Below the pieces are notes generated by a model. The model was not told the DNA's origin. It ran no database searches and saw only the letters and a list, made by a program, of their open reading frames with translations. DNA of 64,000 nt from Elephas maximus indicus (Eukaryota; Chordata; Mammalia; Proboscidea; Elephantidae), in assembly GCF_024166365.1 (NCBI RefSeq), contig NC_064822.1, forward strand, positions 147,876,823 to 147,940,822, given 5' to 3'. Shown here piece by piece: positions 46,700 through 57,769 of this stretch. A program made the translations under genes and the position numbers. Each line of letters opens with the position of its first letter. Position 1 is the first letter of the stretch.

Positions 46700-46904
46700 G
46701 AGCCCTGGTGGCTCCACTTGGCTCCACTTTAAGCACTTGCCTGCTCACCAAAAGATCAGTGGTTTGAACTCACCAGCCACTCTGCAGAAGAAAGATGTGG
46801 CAGTCTGCTTCCATAAAGTTTATTGCCCTAGAAACCCTATAAGGCAGTTCTACTCTGTCCTACAGGGTTGCTATGAGTCAGAATCAGCTGGACAGCAATG
46901 AATA
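46700..46904 (+). mobile_element. AfroSINE, long form, second of two at the same site
   Basis: It runs from gagccctggtggctccactt, through the complete middle (atgtggcagtctgcttccat), to tcagctggacagcaatgaat. It is flanked by identical atttttctgaaag copies (46687-46699 and 46905-46917). Confidence 0.94.
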
Positions 46905-47012
46905 ATTTTTCTGAAAGTAGACTGTTAAGCCTTTCTTCTGAGGCACCTCTGGGTGGACTCGAACCACCAACCTTTCAGTTAGCAGTAAAGGATGTTAACC
47001 ATTTGTGCAACC
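46905..47012 (-). mobile_element. Older AfroSINE-type element, second part
   Basis: It continues from 46501: gtagactgttaagcctttct, tctgaggcacctctgggtgg, actcgaaccaccaacctttc, and ends gttaaccatttgtgcaacc. Confidence 0.85.
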
Positions 47013-47140
47013 AAAAAAAAAAAAAACCCATTGCCATCAAGTCGGCTCTATAGGACAGAGTAGAACTGCCCCATAGGGTTTCCAAGGAGTGTGGCTGGTG
47101 GAATCAAACTGCCGACTTTTTGGTTAGCAGCCAAGCTTTT
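47013..47140 (-). mobile_element. AfroSINE, short form, interrupted
   Basis: It starts with an A-run and cccattgccatcaagtcggc (a few tail bases missing) and reaches ggttagcagccaagctttt. It is cut there by the next SINE. Confidence 0.88.
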
Positions 47141-47310
47141 AAAAAAAAAAAAAAGCATTGCCCTCAAGTCGATTCCGACTATAGCGACCCTACAGAACAG
47201 AGTAGAACTGCCCTCTAGAGTTTTCAAGGAGCCTCTGGTGGATTTGACCTGCCAACCGTATGGTTAGCAACCATAGCACTCACTTAACCACTATGCCACC
47301 AGGGTTTCCT
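47141..47310 (-). mobile_element. AfroSINE, short form, inserted in the previous SINE
   Basis: It starts with an A-run (47141-47154) and ends accagggtttcct. Flanks gccaagctttt (47130-47140) and gccaagctctt (47311-47321) are the target duplication, lying inside the host SINE's head. Confidence 0.92.
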
Positions 47311-47327
47311 GCCAAGCTCTTAGGGAC

Positions 47328-47837
47328 TGTCATGGATTGAATTACATCCCCCAAAAATGTGTGTATCAACTTGGTTAGGCCATGATACCCAGTATTGTGT
47401 GGTTGTCCTCCATTTTGTGATTATAATTTTATGTGGAGAGGGTTAGGGTGGGATTATGACACCACCCTTATTCAGGTCACCTCCCTGATCCAAGGTAAAG
47501 GGAGTTTCCCTGGAGTATGGCCTGTACCACCTTTGATCTCTCAAGATATAAAAGGAAAGGGAAGCAAAGAGTGGGGGAATTCATACCACATAGAAAGCAA
47601 TACCAGGAGCAGAGCGTGTCCTCTGGACACGGGGTCCCCGTGTCTGAGAAACTCCTCAACCATGGGAAGATTGAGGACAAGGACTTTCTTCCAGAGCTGA
47701 CAGAGAGAGAAAGCCTTCCCCTGGAGCCAACATCCTGAATTTGGACTTGTAACCTACCAGACTGTGAGAAAATAAATTTCTCTTTGTTAAAGCCGTCCAC
47801 TTGTGGTATTTCTGTTATGGCAGCACTAGATAGCACA
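47328..47837 (+). mobile_element. MaLR-type solo LTR in intron 5
   Basis: It starts tgtcatggattgaattacat and ends ctagatagcaca, with AATAAATTT near the 3' end. Flanks are gggac and ggaac. It is antisense to SLC6A15, an old non-coding LTR copy. Confidence 0.9.
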
Positions 47838-47939
47838 GGAACCTCAAGAAGTTGAAGCCTACTCAAGGGCAACAAGTTCTTGCAGTACTCAGCACTGCTG
47901 AAATGATTTTGTTACGTGTTCATTTGTTTATTTTCATTT

Positions 47940-48058
47940 TGTTTATTTGTATCCACCACTGGGATACAAGCTCTGTAAGGGCAAAGGCCTTTCCTCTCTT
48001 GTTCACTACTATATCCCAAAAAACACAGTTGCTGGTACATAGTAGGTATATAACATGA
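47940..48058 (+). repeat. L2 LINE 3' end relic
   Basis: 'actgggatacaagctctgta', 'agggcaaaggcctttcctct' and 'gctggtacatagtaggtata' are the L2 3' end. Confidence 0.7.
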
Positions 48059-48060
48059 AT

Positions 48061-48945
48061 CTGTGGAGGGAATGGAAGGAGAGTCGGAAGAATAAAAGAA
48101 AAACTGCCAAAGCAGAGGATGGTTCAGAACAGCAAGAGATTGACTCCAATACAAACTACCGACAAAGGTAACACAATACATAAAGTAATAAAATAATTTC
48201 CATTCCCTCTAGTTCTACCCACTTTATAGTAGATATAAATATAAAAAAATATAGATAATATTTATATATTAAATATAGATATACTCAAATATATGTGGAA
48301 CACTAAGAAAAATTAGTATTATGGATAAAATAACATACTTAGGATTCAATGTTAATAAAAATAATTATATTTTAATTAGTCATAATGAAACATAATTTTT
48401 CAATCATTTTGAACTACTTTAACTCTTTGATCACCTCGATCATATTTCTTCACCCATATTTCTTGATTCCTTTTTATACGAATGCTTTTACATGGGGCCC
48501 TATTTTTTTTTTTTAATTCTTTCCACCTCCTTCTAGCATTCTTTAAGTTTGTCAGTTTATTACATATCTACCCAAGCGGCCTTGATCTCACTTGAATTAA
48601 AGCTGTAACTTTTATGATTCCAGTTTCAATGTACAGAGGCTAGCCAGTCTCATGGATAAACTTTTGCGTAATAGCTCACCTTTTTATTTTTTTAAGAGAA
48701 CTCAAGTTTGTAGCATTCTAAGTGACTTACATGAAGTTCACTAATCCCACTGAATTTACAAGTAAAAATGCAGGCTTATGCATTAACTCGTCTGGATAGG
48801 TTGATTATGATTTTTTTCCAGTAAATATGGCATTTATATTTTATATATAAATAAAATATGGCATAGGAACAGTATATATCATAATACAATTTCAAGGTAA
48901 AGACTAAGGGAAGAAGAGATTCATCCTGTACCTGCCCTTCCCCTG
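48061..48945. other. Intron 5 sequence, very AT-rich, unassigned
   Basis: TA-rich stretches (48236-48300, 48830-48870); nothing assignable. Confidence 0.5.
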
Positions 48946-48949
48946 GCTA

Positions 48950-49675
48950 GACAACTCTAACACATCTGTAACGTTCACGCTTCCACACGTCCCATAACCA
49001 AATGATCACTAAGTCCAGCTGATTCTACCACAAAAATCTCACATCTGACCCTTCGTTTCTATCCTCAATGACATATCACCCTTCACTATTATAACAGTTT
49101 CCTGTTCATCTTGCCAGCTTTCCCCTTCATCCCTGAAATGCCACACCCACACTACGTCCAAAGTGATGTTTCTAAAGATCTGATGGTATCACTGAGCTGC
49201 TAAAATTTCTCAAATATTCCAAACTGCTTGCAAAATAATGGCCAATCATATCCATAAGATCCTTCAATATCTGCAATCAACTTACATGTCAAGCTTCACC
49301 TCCCACAAGCTGCAAATTGTATGAGAAAGTCACCCAGGAGAACTCAGGAATCTCTGGGTTTTGCACATGCTATTTTCCCTGCATATAATGTGCTCTCTAT
49401 GAACTTTCTGGTGAACTCCTCTTCAACCATAAAACCCTAAGCCAAATATTACCTCTTTTGTGAAGCCTTCCACACAAATTCAGGTTAATTTCAATGACTG
49501 TGGTTATGCTCTCAAGCATTTTCTGTATGCCTCTATTATTGCACTTATTATGCTGTAATTATCTGTCTTACCCATTAAATTATAGGTTCCTTGAGGACAA
49601 AGACTGTCTCCTATTAAACCTTGCATATCCATCATCACCTGGCAAATAGTAGATACTCAAAAATATTTTACATTA
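48950..49675 (+). repeat. L2 LINE relic, 3' portion
   Basis: 'gatctgatggtatcactgag', 'aactcctcttcaaccataaa', 'ttttgtgaagccttccacac', 'ttccttgaggacaaagactg' and 'ggcaaatagtagatactcaa' occur in L2 order over more than 700 bp. Confidence 0.72.
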
Positions 49676-49920
49676 AGATAGAATTTATAGAAAGTTAAGA
49701 TTTCCTTTCTGTACACATTTTCTGAAAAAAAAAAAAGCCTTTATTCTGCAGTATTTTTTAAACTGTATACTAATTACATGATTGGACTTATTTCAATTTT
49801 ACAAATATCTGTGTTCTTAGTGGTTACTAGACATTGATCTGGACTCAGTGATGACTTTCTAACAGCTTCCTAAGAAGAAAGCCGAAATGTTCAATCATAA
49901 AACATGGAGAATAATAAAGG

Positions 49921-50104
49921 TCAAGGCTGTGCACTCAGCTAACCAAAGGTTGGGGGTTTGAACCCATCAGCTGTTCTTCAGAAAAAAAGATCTGATGATC
50001 TGCTCCAGTAAAGATTACAGCGTAGGAAACCCTATGGGCAGTTCTCACTGTCTTACAGGGTCTCTGTGAGTCAGAATCAACTTGATGGCACATGATAACA
50101 ACAA
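49921..50104 (+). mobile_element. AfroSINE, long form, 5' truncated, in intron 5
   Basis: It runs from tcagctaaccaaaggttggg, through the middle gatctgatgatctgctccag, to gtgagtcagaatcaacttga, and ends ggcacatgataacaacaa, the RTE-style end. Confidence 0.87.
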
Positions 50105-50373
50105 GTAGTACTGAGTAGTCACACTTCAATTTTCTTCTTCTGTAAACAAGTAAAAGTACAAAATATTTAATTACTAATTTCTGATATGTGATAATGCATT
50201 GTAACCTGGTACTCTACAGGTGTTCATGTTGTGTTTGTAAACACGAATTCTTTGCATTTAATGATATGACTCTTACCTTCTTACGGGAAAATTGTTATTT
50301 GCATAGTATTATTAAAAATAGGTTTTATTTCTTAACAGATTGGCACACAAAATAAAGAATACCACCTTTGAGT

Positions 50374-50630
50374 ACTGTGCTCCCTTAAAAAATTATCTAT
50401 ATGAAACCAAATGGTCAACAATTACTTTAAAACAAAAATGAGAAGGTAAGGGGGCAGGGAAACGAGATTAATGGAAACAGAGAAACCAGAACAGAAATAA
50501 TGAAAATGTTCACGCGTTGTTAACAATGTAACCAAGGTCACCGAACAATTTGTATAGAAATTGGTGAATTGGAACGGAAATTACTGTGTAAACCTTCACT
50601 GAAAATACAATAAAATAAAATACTTAAAAA
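50374..50630 (+). mobile_element. L1 3' end fragment in intron 5
   Basis: It matches the end of the L1 at 59-62.7 kb: 'actgtgctcccttaaaaaat', 'agggaaacgagattaatgga', 'actgtgtaaaccttcact' and 'acaataaaat' correspond to 62452-62690. Antisense to SLC6A15. Confidence 0.82.
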
Positions 50631-51241
50631 TTAAAAACAAACAAATAGGTCAATTTCTACCTAACCGGCTAGATCTAAGTTGTCACTCTCATCACTGTTT
50701 CCTTACCATGCTTTATTTTTGTGTGTTGTTACCTGAATCATTTTACCGAATGATGTTCAGAGCTTTCAGACATACTCATACCATGTTATTTTAAAATTCT
50801 TTATGCAACTACATCTCAAAACATCCAAAAGTAAGGAGAAAAGGATGATACAAAACAAATTACATGAACAAATTATTCGTTCTACCACTTTCCCCAGTTT
50901 CCATGAGTGGAGCTAATTGTAATCAGAGAACTAAAACACAAAGATAAAGGATTCTGAGGCACAGAAAAAATTTTTAAAGAATAGCTTGATGAAATAAGGA
51001 AAGACTTTAAGACATAAGATTGTGTCATAAAACACTATATCTTAATTTACATATTTTCCTTAATTTAAACATCTTTTAAAAATCATCACTTTTTACCAAT
51101 CTTTGAGTCTCTTTTTAATTAATGATTTAGGATGAATCTCTATTTGCAGTTTGCCCACAGAGATTTATAACAGAGTCTGAAAGGGCTGTGGTACCCAGAA
51201 ATGGTGATAAATAGAACCAGGAGGGGCTCTAACATACTAAC

Positions 51242-51423
51242 TTTTCCAGAAGACTGAATGCCTTTGATCATAGCCAAGCAAACTATGACCCAGGCAGCCA
51301 GCAAGCAGATGGTCATCTTCCAGTTTAAGCCCCCACTTTCAGAGATGGAACTGGAAATATTCAGTGCTTCTCTATACCAATAATAGGTGGTGGCAGAACT
51401 TTTTTCACATTCAGGTTCTACAA
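51242..51423 (-). CDS. SLC6A15: SLC6A15 exon 5: extracellular loop 2 and TM4
   Basis: This exon encodes the last two bases of codon 192 (Phe) and residues 193-252. It opens after the acceptor tttctacag with [18 protein letters not shown], which holds the second loop cysteine (C197). A second sequon lies at N213 (NIS). The stretch [20 protein letters not shown] is TM4, followed by IKGIQSSGK. The donor is GTTAGT, a slightly weak form, directly after the Lys codon. The following intron (45196-51241, about 6 kb) is the largest between coding exons and is filled with nested mobile elements and L2 relics. Confidence 0.97.
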
Positions 51424-51717
51424 CTGTAGAAAGATAGGACACATATTATCATTTTAGAAGAAACAGAGTAAGCCTATAAATCAATTCTTAACATTCTCTA
51501 GAAATGTACTACCATTTTACAATAGCATTTACGTTCATGACGACAAATAAAAAAAAAATGTGCAACAATGTGAAGAACCAATAGACAAGCATCCTCTTTG
51601 ATATTTCTTATTATGAATTTCTGAAGTAAGAATATGTGTGCTTTTCATCAAAGTAATTGTAACAAAATCAGGTTTCTCACCCCTCCTACCTCCACAACTG
51701 TCTGACTGACCATCTAG

Positions 51718-52185
51718 GGCAGTGCTGTCAAATGCACTAGCTGCTGGCCACACAAGCCTTTTGAAACGGGGCTAGTCTGAAGAGATGTAAATGTAAAATA
51801 CATACAAGAATTTGAAAATGGTATGAGAAAGAAAAAAAAAAAAAACCGTTGCCATCAAGTTGATTCTGACTTACAGCAACCCTATAGGACAGAGTAGAAC
51901 TGCCCCATAGGGTATCCAAGGAGCAGCTGATAGATTCAAACTGCTACCCTTTTGGTTAGCAGCCAAATGCTTAACCACTGTGCCATCAGGGCTCCAGTAT
52001 GAGAAAGATAATGTAAATTATTACATTAATAATTTTATATGTTTAAATCATAATATTTTGGATATATTGGGTTAATAAAATACTTCACCCATTCATTTTT
52101 ACTTTTTAAAATGTGGCTACTTAAAATGTAAAATTACATGTGCACCTTGCATTATGTATCTATTAGACATTACTACTATAGGAAG
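51718..52185. repeat. Nonautonomous hAT-type DNA transposon relic in intron 4
   Basis: It starts ggcagtgctgtcaaatgcac and later reads 'aatattttggatatattggg', 'aaatgtggctacttaaaatg' and 'attagacattactactatag', the pattern of an old mammalian MER-type hAT element. A SINE splits it at 51834-51994. The family name is not certain. Confidence 0.55.
51834..51994 (-). mobile_element. AfroSINE, short form, with target duplication, in intron 4
   Basis: Flanks gtatgagaaagaaaa and gtatgagaaagataa are the target duplication. It runs from an A-run and ccgttgccatcaagttgatt to gccatcagggctcca. Confidence 0.93.
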
Positions 52186-52585
52186 TTGTTCTTTATTTAT
52201 GTCCTCAGATATAAAACTAAATGAGAAAACTATGAAACAGACCCAAAGAAACAAAAACAGTTAGATCAATCCAAATTCTTCTTTTTGTTCTATTTTGTTT
52301 GTTTTAATCAAAATGTAGGGTATCAAAAGGGTGTATAAAATAAAATATACAGAGTTCACACCTGAAGGCTTATAATCTTTTACCCTAATCGCATGGGCCA
52401 CAATAAAATGACTTGGGAAGAGATAGTAAAATTAGATTGTGCCAAAGGTCTACAATTTGTTATGGTGATAACTTTGAAAATATTTTTTCATATTATTGTA
52501 AAAAAAAAAAGCTCTTTTGAAAGCATGTGTCTTTATCAATTTTATGGTCTTTAAATGGAAAAACATTACATTATTCATGTCTTAC

Positions 52586-52712
52586 AAGTATGTGAAGCAT
52601 TTTTCACCAAAGGACACTGATCCCAAGGTAGAGGGTGCTGAAAAGACTGAGAAAAATAAAACAAACTCCAGCCAATGATGACATTGTAGTAGAGAGCCAC
52701 GAAAAAGCACAC
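52586..52712 (-). CDS. SLC6A15: SLC6A15 exon 4: TM3 and start of the large extracellular loop 2
   Basis: This exon has no methionine-initiated ORF. It was found by translating between the acceptor ttttgcag (just above 52712) and the donor GTAAGA (just below 52586). It encodes residues 150-191 plus one base of codon 192. The segment [20 protein letters not shown] is TM3; SLC6 transporters carry substrate-site residues here (the YYN region). It is followed by [18 protein letters not shown], the start of extracellular loop 2, with one of the two family-conserved loop cysteines (C182) and an N-glycosylation sequon at N187. The 127-nt length (42 codons plus 1) joins in frame to the exons on both sides, and no stop occurs. 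Confidence 0.95.
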
Positions 52713-52867
52713 CTGCAAAATAAAATAATGTAATTACATGAAAACTCTCATGCTTTCCTTTGAAACAATGAAATGAAATGCATTAAACATCATCCAACTC
52801 ATTTTATTTTCTATTTGAAACAAATTATCTTTTAAAATAAAGCTCATCTCTCTTACAGTCCTTAAAC

Positions 52868-53079
52868 CAAAAAACAAACCAAACCTATTGCCATCGAGCC
52901 AATTCTAACTCAGAGCGACCCTACAGGACAGAGTAGAACAGTCCCACACGGTTTCCAGGGCTGTAATCTTTACAGAAGCAGACTGCCACATCTTTTTTCC
53001 ATGGAGTAGTTGGTGGGTTCGAACTGCTCATCTTCTGGTTAGCAGCCGAGCGCTTTAACTACTATGCCACCAGGGTTCC
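52868..53079 (-). mobile_element. AfroSINE, long form, in intron 3
   Basis: It runs from aaaaaacaaaccaaacctat, through the middle gctgtaatctttacagaagc, to gccaccagggttcc. Flanks cttacagtccttaaa and cttataggtcttagga are a probable target duplication. It takes up over a third of the 576-bp intron. Confidence 0.9.
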
Positions 53080-53288
53080 TTTTCTTATAGGTCTTAGGAA
53101 CATAAATTAACAAATTTGAGATATGTTAACATTTACAGCTGATTTTATGTATTAGCACATACTCCAGTAGTGTTTTTTAAAAGATAATTGAAGAAGTGTG
53201 TAGAAACGCACAGAGGTTTCATTTATATGTGAACAACATAGTCCCAACCCTATAAATACCATTCCATATACTGTACCAGGAAACTTAC

Positions 53289-53446
53289 TACACAACTTGC
53301 AAATCCAATCCCGCCCAGTTTAGGGCTTATGTAATTCCATACACCAATGCTGCCTCGTCGAATTCTTTGACCCACAGAAAGTTCCAGGAAAAAAAGGGGA
53401 ATACCTATTACCAGAAGCAGTATCAAATATGGCAAAAGATATGCAC
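53289..53446 (-). CDS. SLC6A15: SLC6A15 exon 3: end of TM1, TM2, first cytosolic loop
   Basis: This exon encodes the rest of codon 97 and residues 98-149. It starts after the acceptor tctctgtag and ends before a GTAAGT donor. The sequence continues from TM1 with [20 protein letters not shown] (TM2), then the intracellular loop with the basic QRIRRGS and the conserved [13 protein letters not shown], then the start of TM3 (FASCV). The loop after TM2 is strongly conserved in SLC6 and contributes to the cytosolic gate. The length of 158 nt agrees with entry in phase 1 and exit in phase 0. An antisense MaLR LTR lies about 140 bp upstream of the acceptor, in the preceding intron of about 4.3 kb. 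Confidence 0.97.
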
Positions 53447-53588
53447 CTACAGAGACAAGAATAAAATAAATTATATTTTCAATATTCACAGTAGAGAAGG
53501 CACTAATTCTAATTATCTCATGAAAGGCAATATTTGAGCTTGTATACAGTATAATTATAGAGAACTTTAAAGAAAATGCTATTACATC

Positions 53589-54112
53589 TGTCATGGATTG
53601 AATTACGTCCCCCCCAAAAATCTATCAGCTTGGTTAGGCCATGTGTGGTTGTCAGGCATTTTGTGATTTTCCTGTTATAAATCATAATCTTTGCCTGTGG
53701 TTAAAAGGATTAGGGTGGGATTGTAACACCACCTGTATTCAGGTCATCTTCCTGATCCAACATAAAGGGAGTTTCCCTGGGGTGTGGCATGCACCACCTT
53801 TTATCTCCGGAGAGATAAAAGAAAAGGGAAGCAAGCAGAGAGTTGGGGACCTCATACCACCAAGAATGCAGCACCGGGAGCAGAGCGCATCCTTTGGACA
53901 CAGGGTCCCTGTGCCTGAGAAGCTCCTAGACCAGGAGAAGATTGAGAACAAGGACTTTCCTCCAGAGCTGACAGAAAGAGAAAGCCTTCCCCTGGAGCCA
54001 ACACCCTGAATTTGGACTTGTAACCTCCAAGACTGTGAGAAACTAAATTTCTCTTTGTTAAAGCCATCCACTTGTGGTATTTCTGTTATGGCAGCACTAG
54101 ATGACTAAGGCA
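53589..54112 (+). mobile_element. MaLR-type solo LTR in intron 2, near exon 3
   Basis: It starts tgtcatggattgaattacgt and ends ctagatgactaaggca. AATTTCTCT follows the usual poly(A) signal position (here aactaaatttc, so the AATAAA is mutated). The 5-bp flanks are acatc and acatt. It is antisense to SLC6A15 and begins about 140 bp from the exon 3 acceptor. Confidence 0.9.
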
Positions 54113-55639
54113 ACATTACTTTAAAATTTGTAGAAATTGACACCGGAATTTGCTACAAAGTATTTCCAGAAAAAAAATGGCTTTAGTTTCATGTTATTAA
54201 AAGGGTAAAACAACTTCATTCTGCATAAAAATAATTCATTTTTAAAAACGATTATTTTCTTAAGTACATTTCACAAACTCCTGGGTATTTTAATCACACA
54301 AAGTTTATCATTTATTAAATTTTATCCCAACCCATCTAAAGTCTCATGCATTCCCAACTTGATAATTTAGAATGAATGAGACTTCATGCTATAAAAGCTA
54401 ACTTATTTTCCTAAAACAAATAATATCATGGAAGAAAAAATGACTGCCTAGTTTGAAAAGAAAGAAAAAAAAAAGCAAAATGTCATTTTTCATCACATAC
54501 ACTTTACAGGAAAAGTACAGTTCAAGAAACTAACAATTCTTTTTTCTAGAATTCTTCAAAGGAGTGGTGGGAATGGTTGAAAAAAATATTAAAATTAGCT
54601 GGGTTTTGGTAAAGCAATTTAGAGCTCAGGCTCTTTCATGAAACATTTAATGTCTATTATAAATATGTATGCACTATTCTCCTTGTAGTATAGTTTCCAC
54701 ACTTAAAAACGTATTATTTTTCAGTAAATCCCAAATTAAGCCATATAACTAATGACTAAAAAATGTACTGAATAGTTTGACAATGTTACTCAAATATAAG
54801 GCAGTAGATATTATTTATATTTGATTTTAAAAATCAAATATTTGACCTCTACTTATTTCTATATAAAAATACATATGTAAGTTATTTATTATATATCCTC
54901 AAAGATGGACTTCATTCAAATTTCTTCTCTGAAGTTCTGTCTAATCAGACAATATCAAGGACAGAATTTAATTGACACAAAAAAATTTAAAAAGCTACTT
55001 ATTATGTTTTTTCTATTTTAAAATAAGTCTCTAATTGTAACTGAATAGACTTGGGAGGTTTTTCAAATTGTTCTGGTGGTTATTCTGCAGAAGAAGTAAA
55101 AATCAACAGATTTTTTAAAATTATTTATCTTAGTATCTAAATATCTCTGCAATAAAGAATGTATGCAAGAGTGTTCCCCTAAATTAGTGATGGGCATATA
55201 ATCTCTGTCTTCTTACGGTTGATTTTCAGTCTTTTGGACTTAATTGATTCTATAAAGGGGAAGATAAAATAAAGTATGGATGTATCACCTTATAAAACAG
55301 AGCTATCAAAATCCTAATTCTAAAATGATTAGTAACATTCACAGATTAAAATGAAAATGTTTCCTAAAGAACTGAAACAAACAAAAAAAAAGAACTGAAA
55401 GTACATTTTAATAATGCCAGAGTGTGAGTGGGTGTATCTGTGTGTGCATGGCTACAAATGAAGGGAATGAATAAGACTGGAGTCATTGGGATTCTTTGCT
55501 CAGTCAAGTGTGAATGGCATGATACTGGATACTTAGTCTTTTCTTCTAACTCCGTGTACTCTACTAACATTAAAAAAAAAAAAAATTAGCCCCATATTAA
55601 AAATAGTCATAGCTAAAACCGTAACTGATCATTTACTAT

Positions 55640-55865
55640 TTGCCAAGCATATTTCCAAGCATGCTCCCAGCATGTTCTTTTATTCCTTGAAAGAATTCAA
55701 TAAGGAAAGTACCATTATCATCCCCATTTTACAGGTATGAGAGCTATACCCAAATAAGTGAGATAACTTGTAAAAGGTGTCATGGCCAGTATTGGAAAGA
55801 GCCAGGCTTCCAGCAAATCGAACTGGCTTCAGAACCTGACTTCTTATCCTCTAGACTATACCACT
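55640..55865 (-). repeat. MIR SINE relic in intron 2
   Basis: 'ttgaaagaattcaataagga', 'ttatcatccccattttacag', 'gatgagagctataccc'-like and 'cttatcctctagactatacc' follow reverse MIR. Confidence 0.68.
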
Positions 55866-55909
55866 TATTAAGCTTAACCATTGTGCTTTAAGTATAATAC
55901 GTTTCCCCC

Positions 55910-55936
55910 AAAACCAACCCCATTGCCGTCGAGTCA
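55910..55936 (-). mobile_element. AfroSINE tail fragment
   Basis: Only ccaaaaccaaccccattgcc, gtcgagtc of the tail is present, followed by unrelated sequence. Confidence 0.6.
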
Positions 55937-57769
55937 TAATATGTTTAGACAACTTAATATCTGAGCTATTACCTTTCAGTTCTATTCCTCATCAAGTGCC
56001 TCAAATGATTAAAGGATAAGATTTAGGTAGCCTGAGCTGTTGGATGAAACAATCAGAAAATACTACTTGAGTATCTAGCAGGCTCAATGCTGTACTGCAA
56101 ACTGGGTCAGTATTTTGTACTCTTAACAGTCATCTTGAAATCAAGTCCATTTGGATTATATAATAGACACACTACCTCTCTATAATGTTGTGTATAGAAG
56201 AGAGGACACAATACTAGGAGGGCATTTTTCACTCTTTTACATAAGGTATTTTTGCTAGTAATTACTAAATAAGAAATCATTCAGGGCTCTCCAAGACAGA
56301 AATTTTACCAAATGGAAGGCAACCTGGCAATTCAGCCAAAGCAGTTGTCTTCCTTAAGAAGGTTTACAAGGTGAAAGGAATCATAATTAAAATTCATCTT
56401 CCACCAGTCTTGGCAAATGAAATGATTTGTGAAAAACAAAAAAGCAAGGCAATGCATAATTGCTTATAGCTGCTTTGGTAAATAATTCATATGCGATGTT
56501 ACTGGCTATCTAAGGTGTGTACAGCTTCATAGAATGATGTGTGGAATAACACAAGCTTCAGGTATTGATTCTGAGTTCTCAGGTAGATTTGTCAAATAAG
56601 TTACTTTCCCCAAACTTCTTGTTTTGTGCCTGATTAAATTAACTAGGAAAGATCTTAAATATATTTAGTCACCATAATACCTTATCATTTGTATCTTTTA
56701 GTGGCTAAGAAGTATTTTCATGTTTTGATGGCTGTATTTGATGAAGGGTTTTGTAGATTAAAATTATATTAAAAATGAAACTATATTTTTTGTCCAGTCA
56801 AGAAAACTATCAAAAACTGGAATTACATAACAAAATATTCTTTCTATTCTATGTGGGCTGAGATGCATGGCTTAAGGAATATTCAGTTTTAACCACGCTT
56901 ACTTCAATAGCTTTCATGGAAATGGGTAACTTTCAACTCAAATGTTAGTTAATATAGCACTCAGTTTGATTTTGGTGTGCTACAGAGCTAACAGCCTACA
57001 TGAACAATCAATTCCCTTGTATAGGATTTTTTTTTTTTTCTTGATTTACAAGACAATTTTTCCTAAGTCACTCTTCATAATTATATGTGCAAGTACAAAA
57101 AGATAAAAGTATCAATGCTGATACAGGTATTTTAAAATTAAGGATGCTAATTTCTTTAAAGTTTTCTTTGAAACTGAACATTGTCCCTAGACTCTATAAA
57201 ATAGGGAATCAAATATGGAGGATATCTAAGGATGAAGAATGCCGGGCATTATATACATTATCTGTTTCATCCCTTCTAATGGGATCTATAAATTCTGGTG
57301 AGCGTTTGAAACTTTGATCATTCTAAATTATGTCATCTTTGCCTTTTTGAAGAGTGAGGTGGCTTAAAATTCAGAGTTAATAAGCCACAGGGAGAAAACT
57401 CTGTCTTCCTTCCTCAATTTTGTCTTATACCAGAAACTTCAGATTATTCTTCAAAGAGACATAAGAGATAAAACACTTCTTAAAGAAGTGCAGATCAGTA
57501 ATTCAGAGATATTTATAGCATCTACAGAAAGAATTTGAGAATTTAGGACCCTTAAGCAATCACTGCATATCCCTTGCAAACCAATCTGCTCCTATGGAAA
57601 CCTAATCTGAAAACAGAGCTGAGTTTATTTCCCACAAAGCAATCTCCTTAGCTGCACAAAGGAATTCATAGTTTCTAAAATAATGAGACTATAGCAACAA
57701 TAGAAGCTACCTCAGGAACTCAATTGAAGTTTACTACAATAATGTATCACCTAAAAAATAAGAACTTAC

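Larger units (their letters stand above)
54113..57769. other. Intron 2, largely free of young repeats
   Basis: Over 3.6 kb I find only one MIR relic and a 25-bp SINE tail fragment. There is no gene evidence inside. Confidence 0.55.

Noticed and set aside
47395-47875. Open frames on both strands around 47.5 kb and 53.7 kb with similar proteins
   Set aside because: They resemble each other because both lie in MaLR LTRs (47328-47837, 53589-54112); LTRs of this group do not encode proteins.
53447-53594. Methionine-started frame extending upstream of exon 3
   Set aside because: It reads through the acceptor tctctgtag into intron 2; the protein upstream of AYLLPYL has no SLC6 resemblance.
57747-57769. 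Extension of the first coding exon past 57770
   Set aside because: The open frame continues to 57747 but runs through a perfect GTAAGT donor. The next exon supplies the conserved GAYLLPYL continuation, so the exon ends at 57770.
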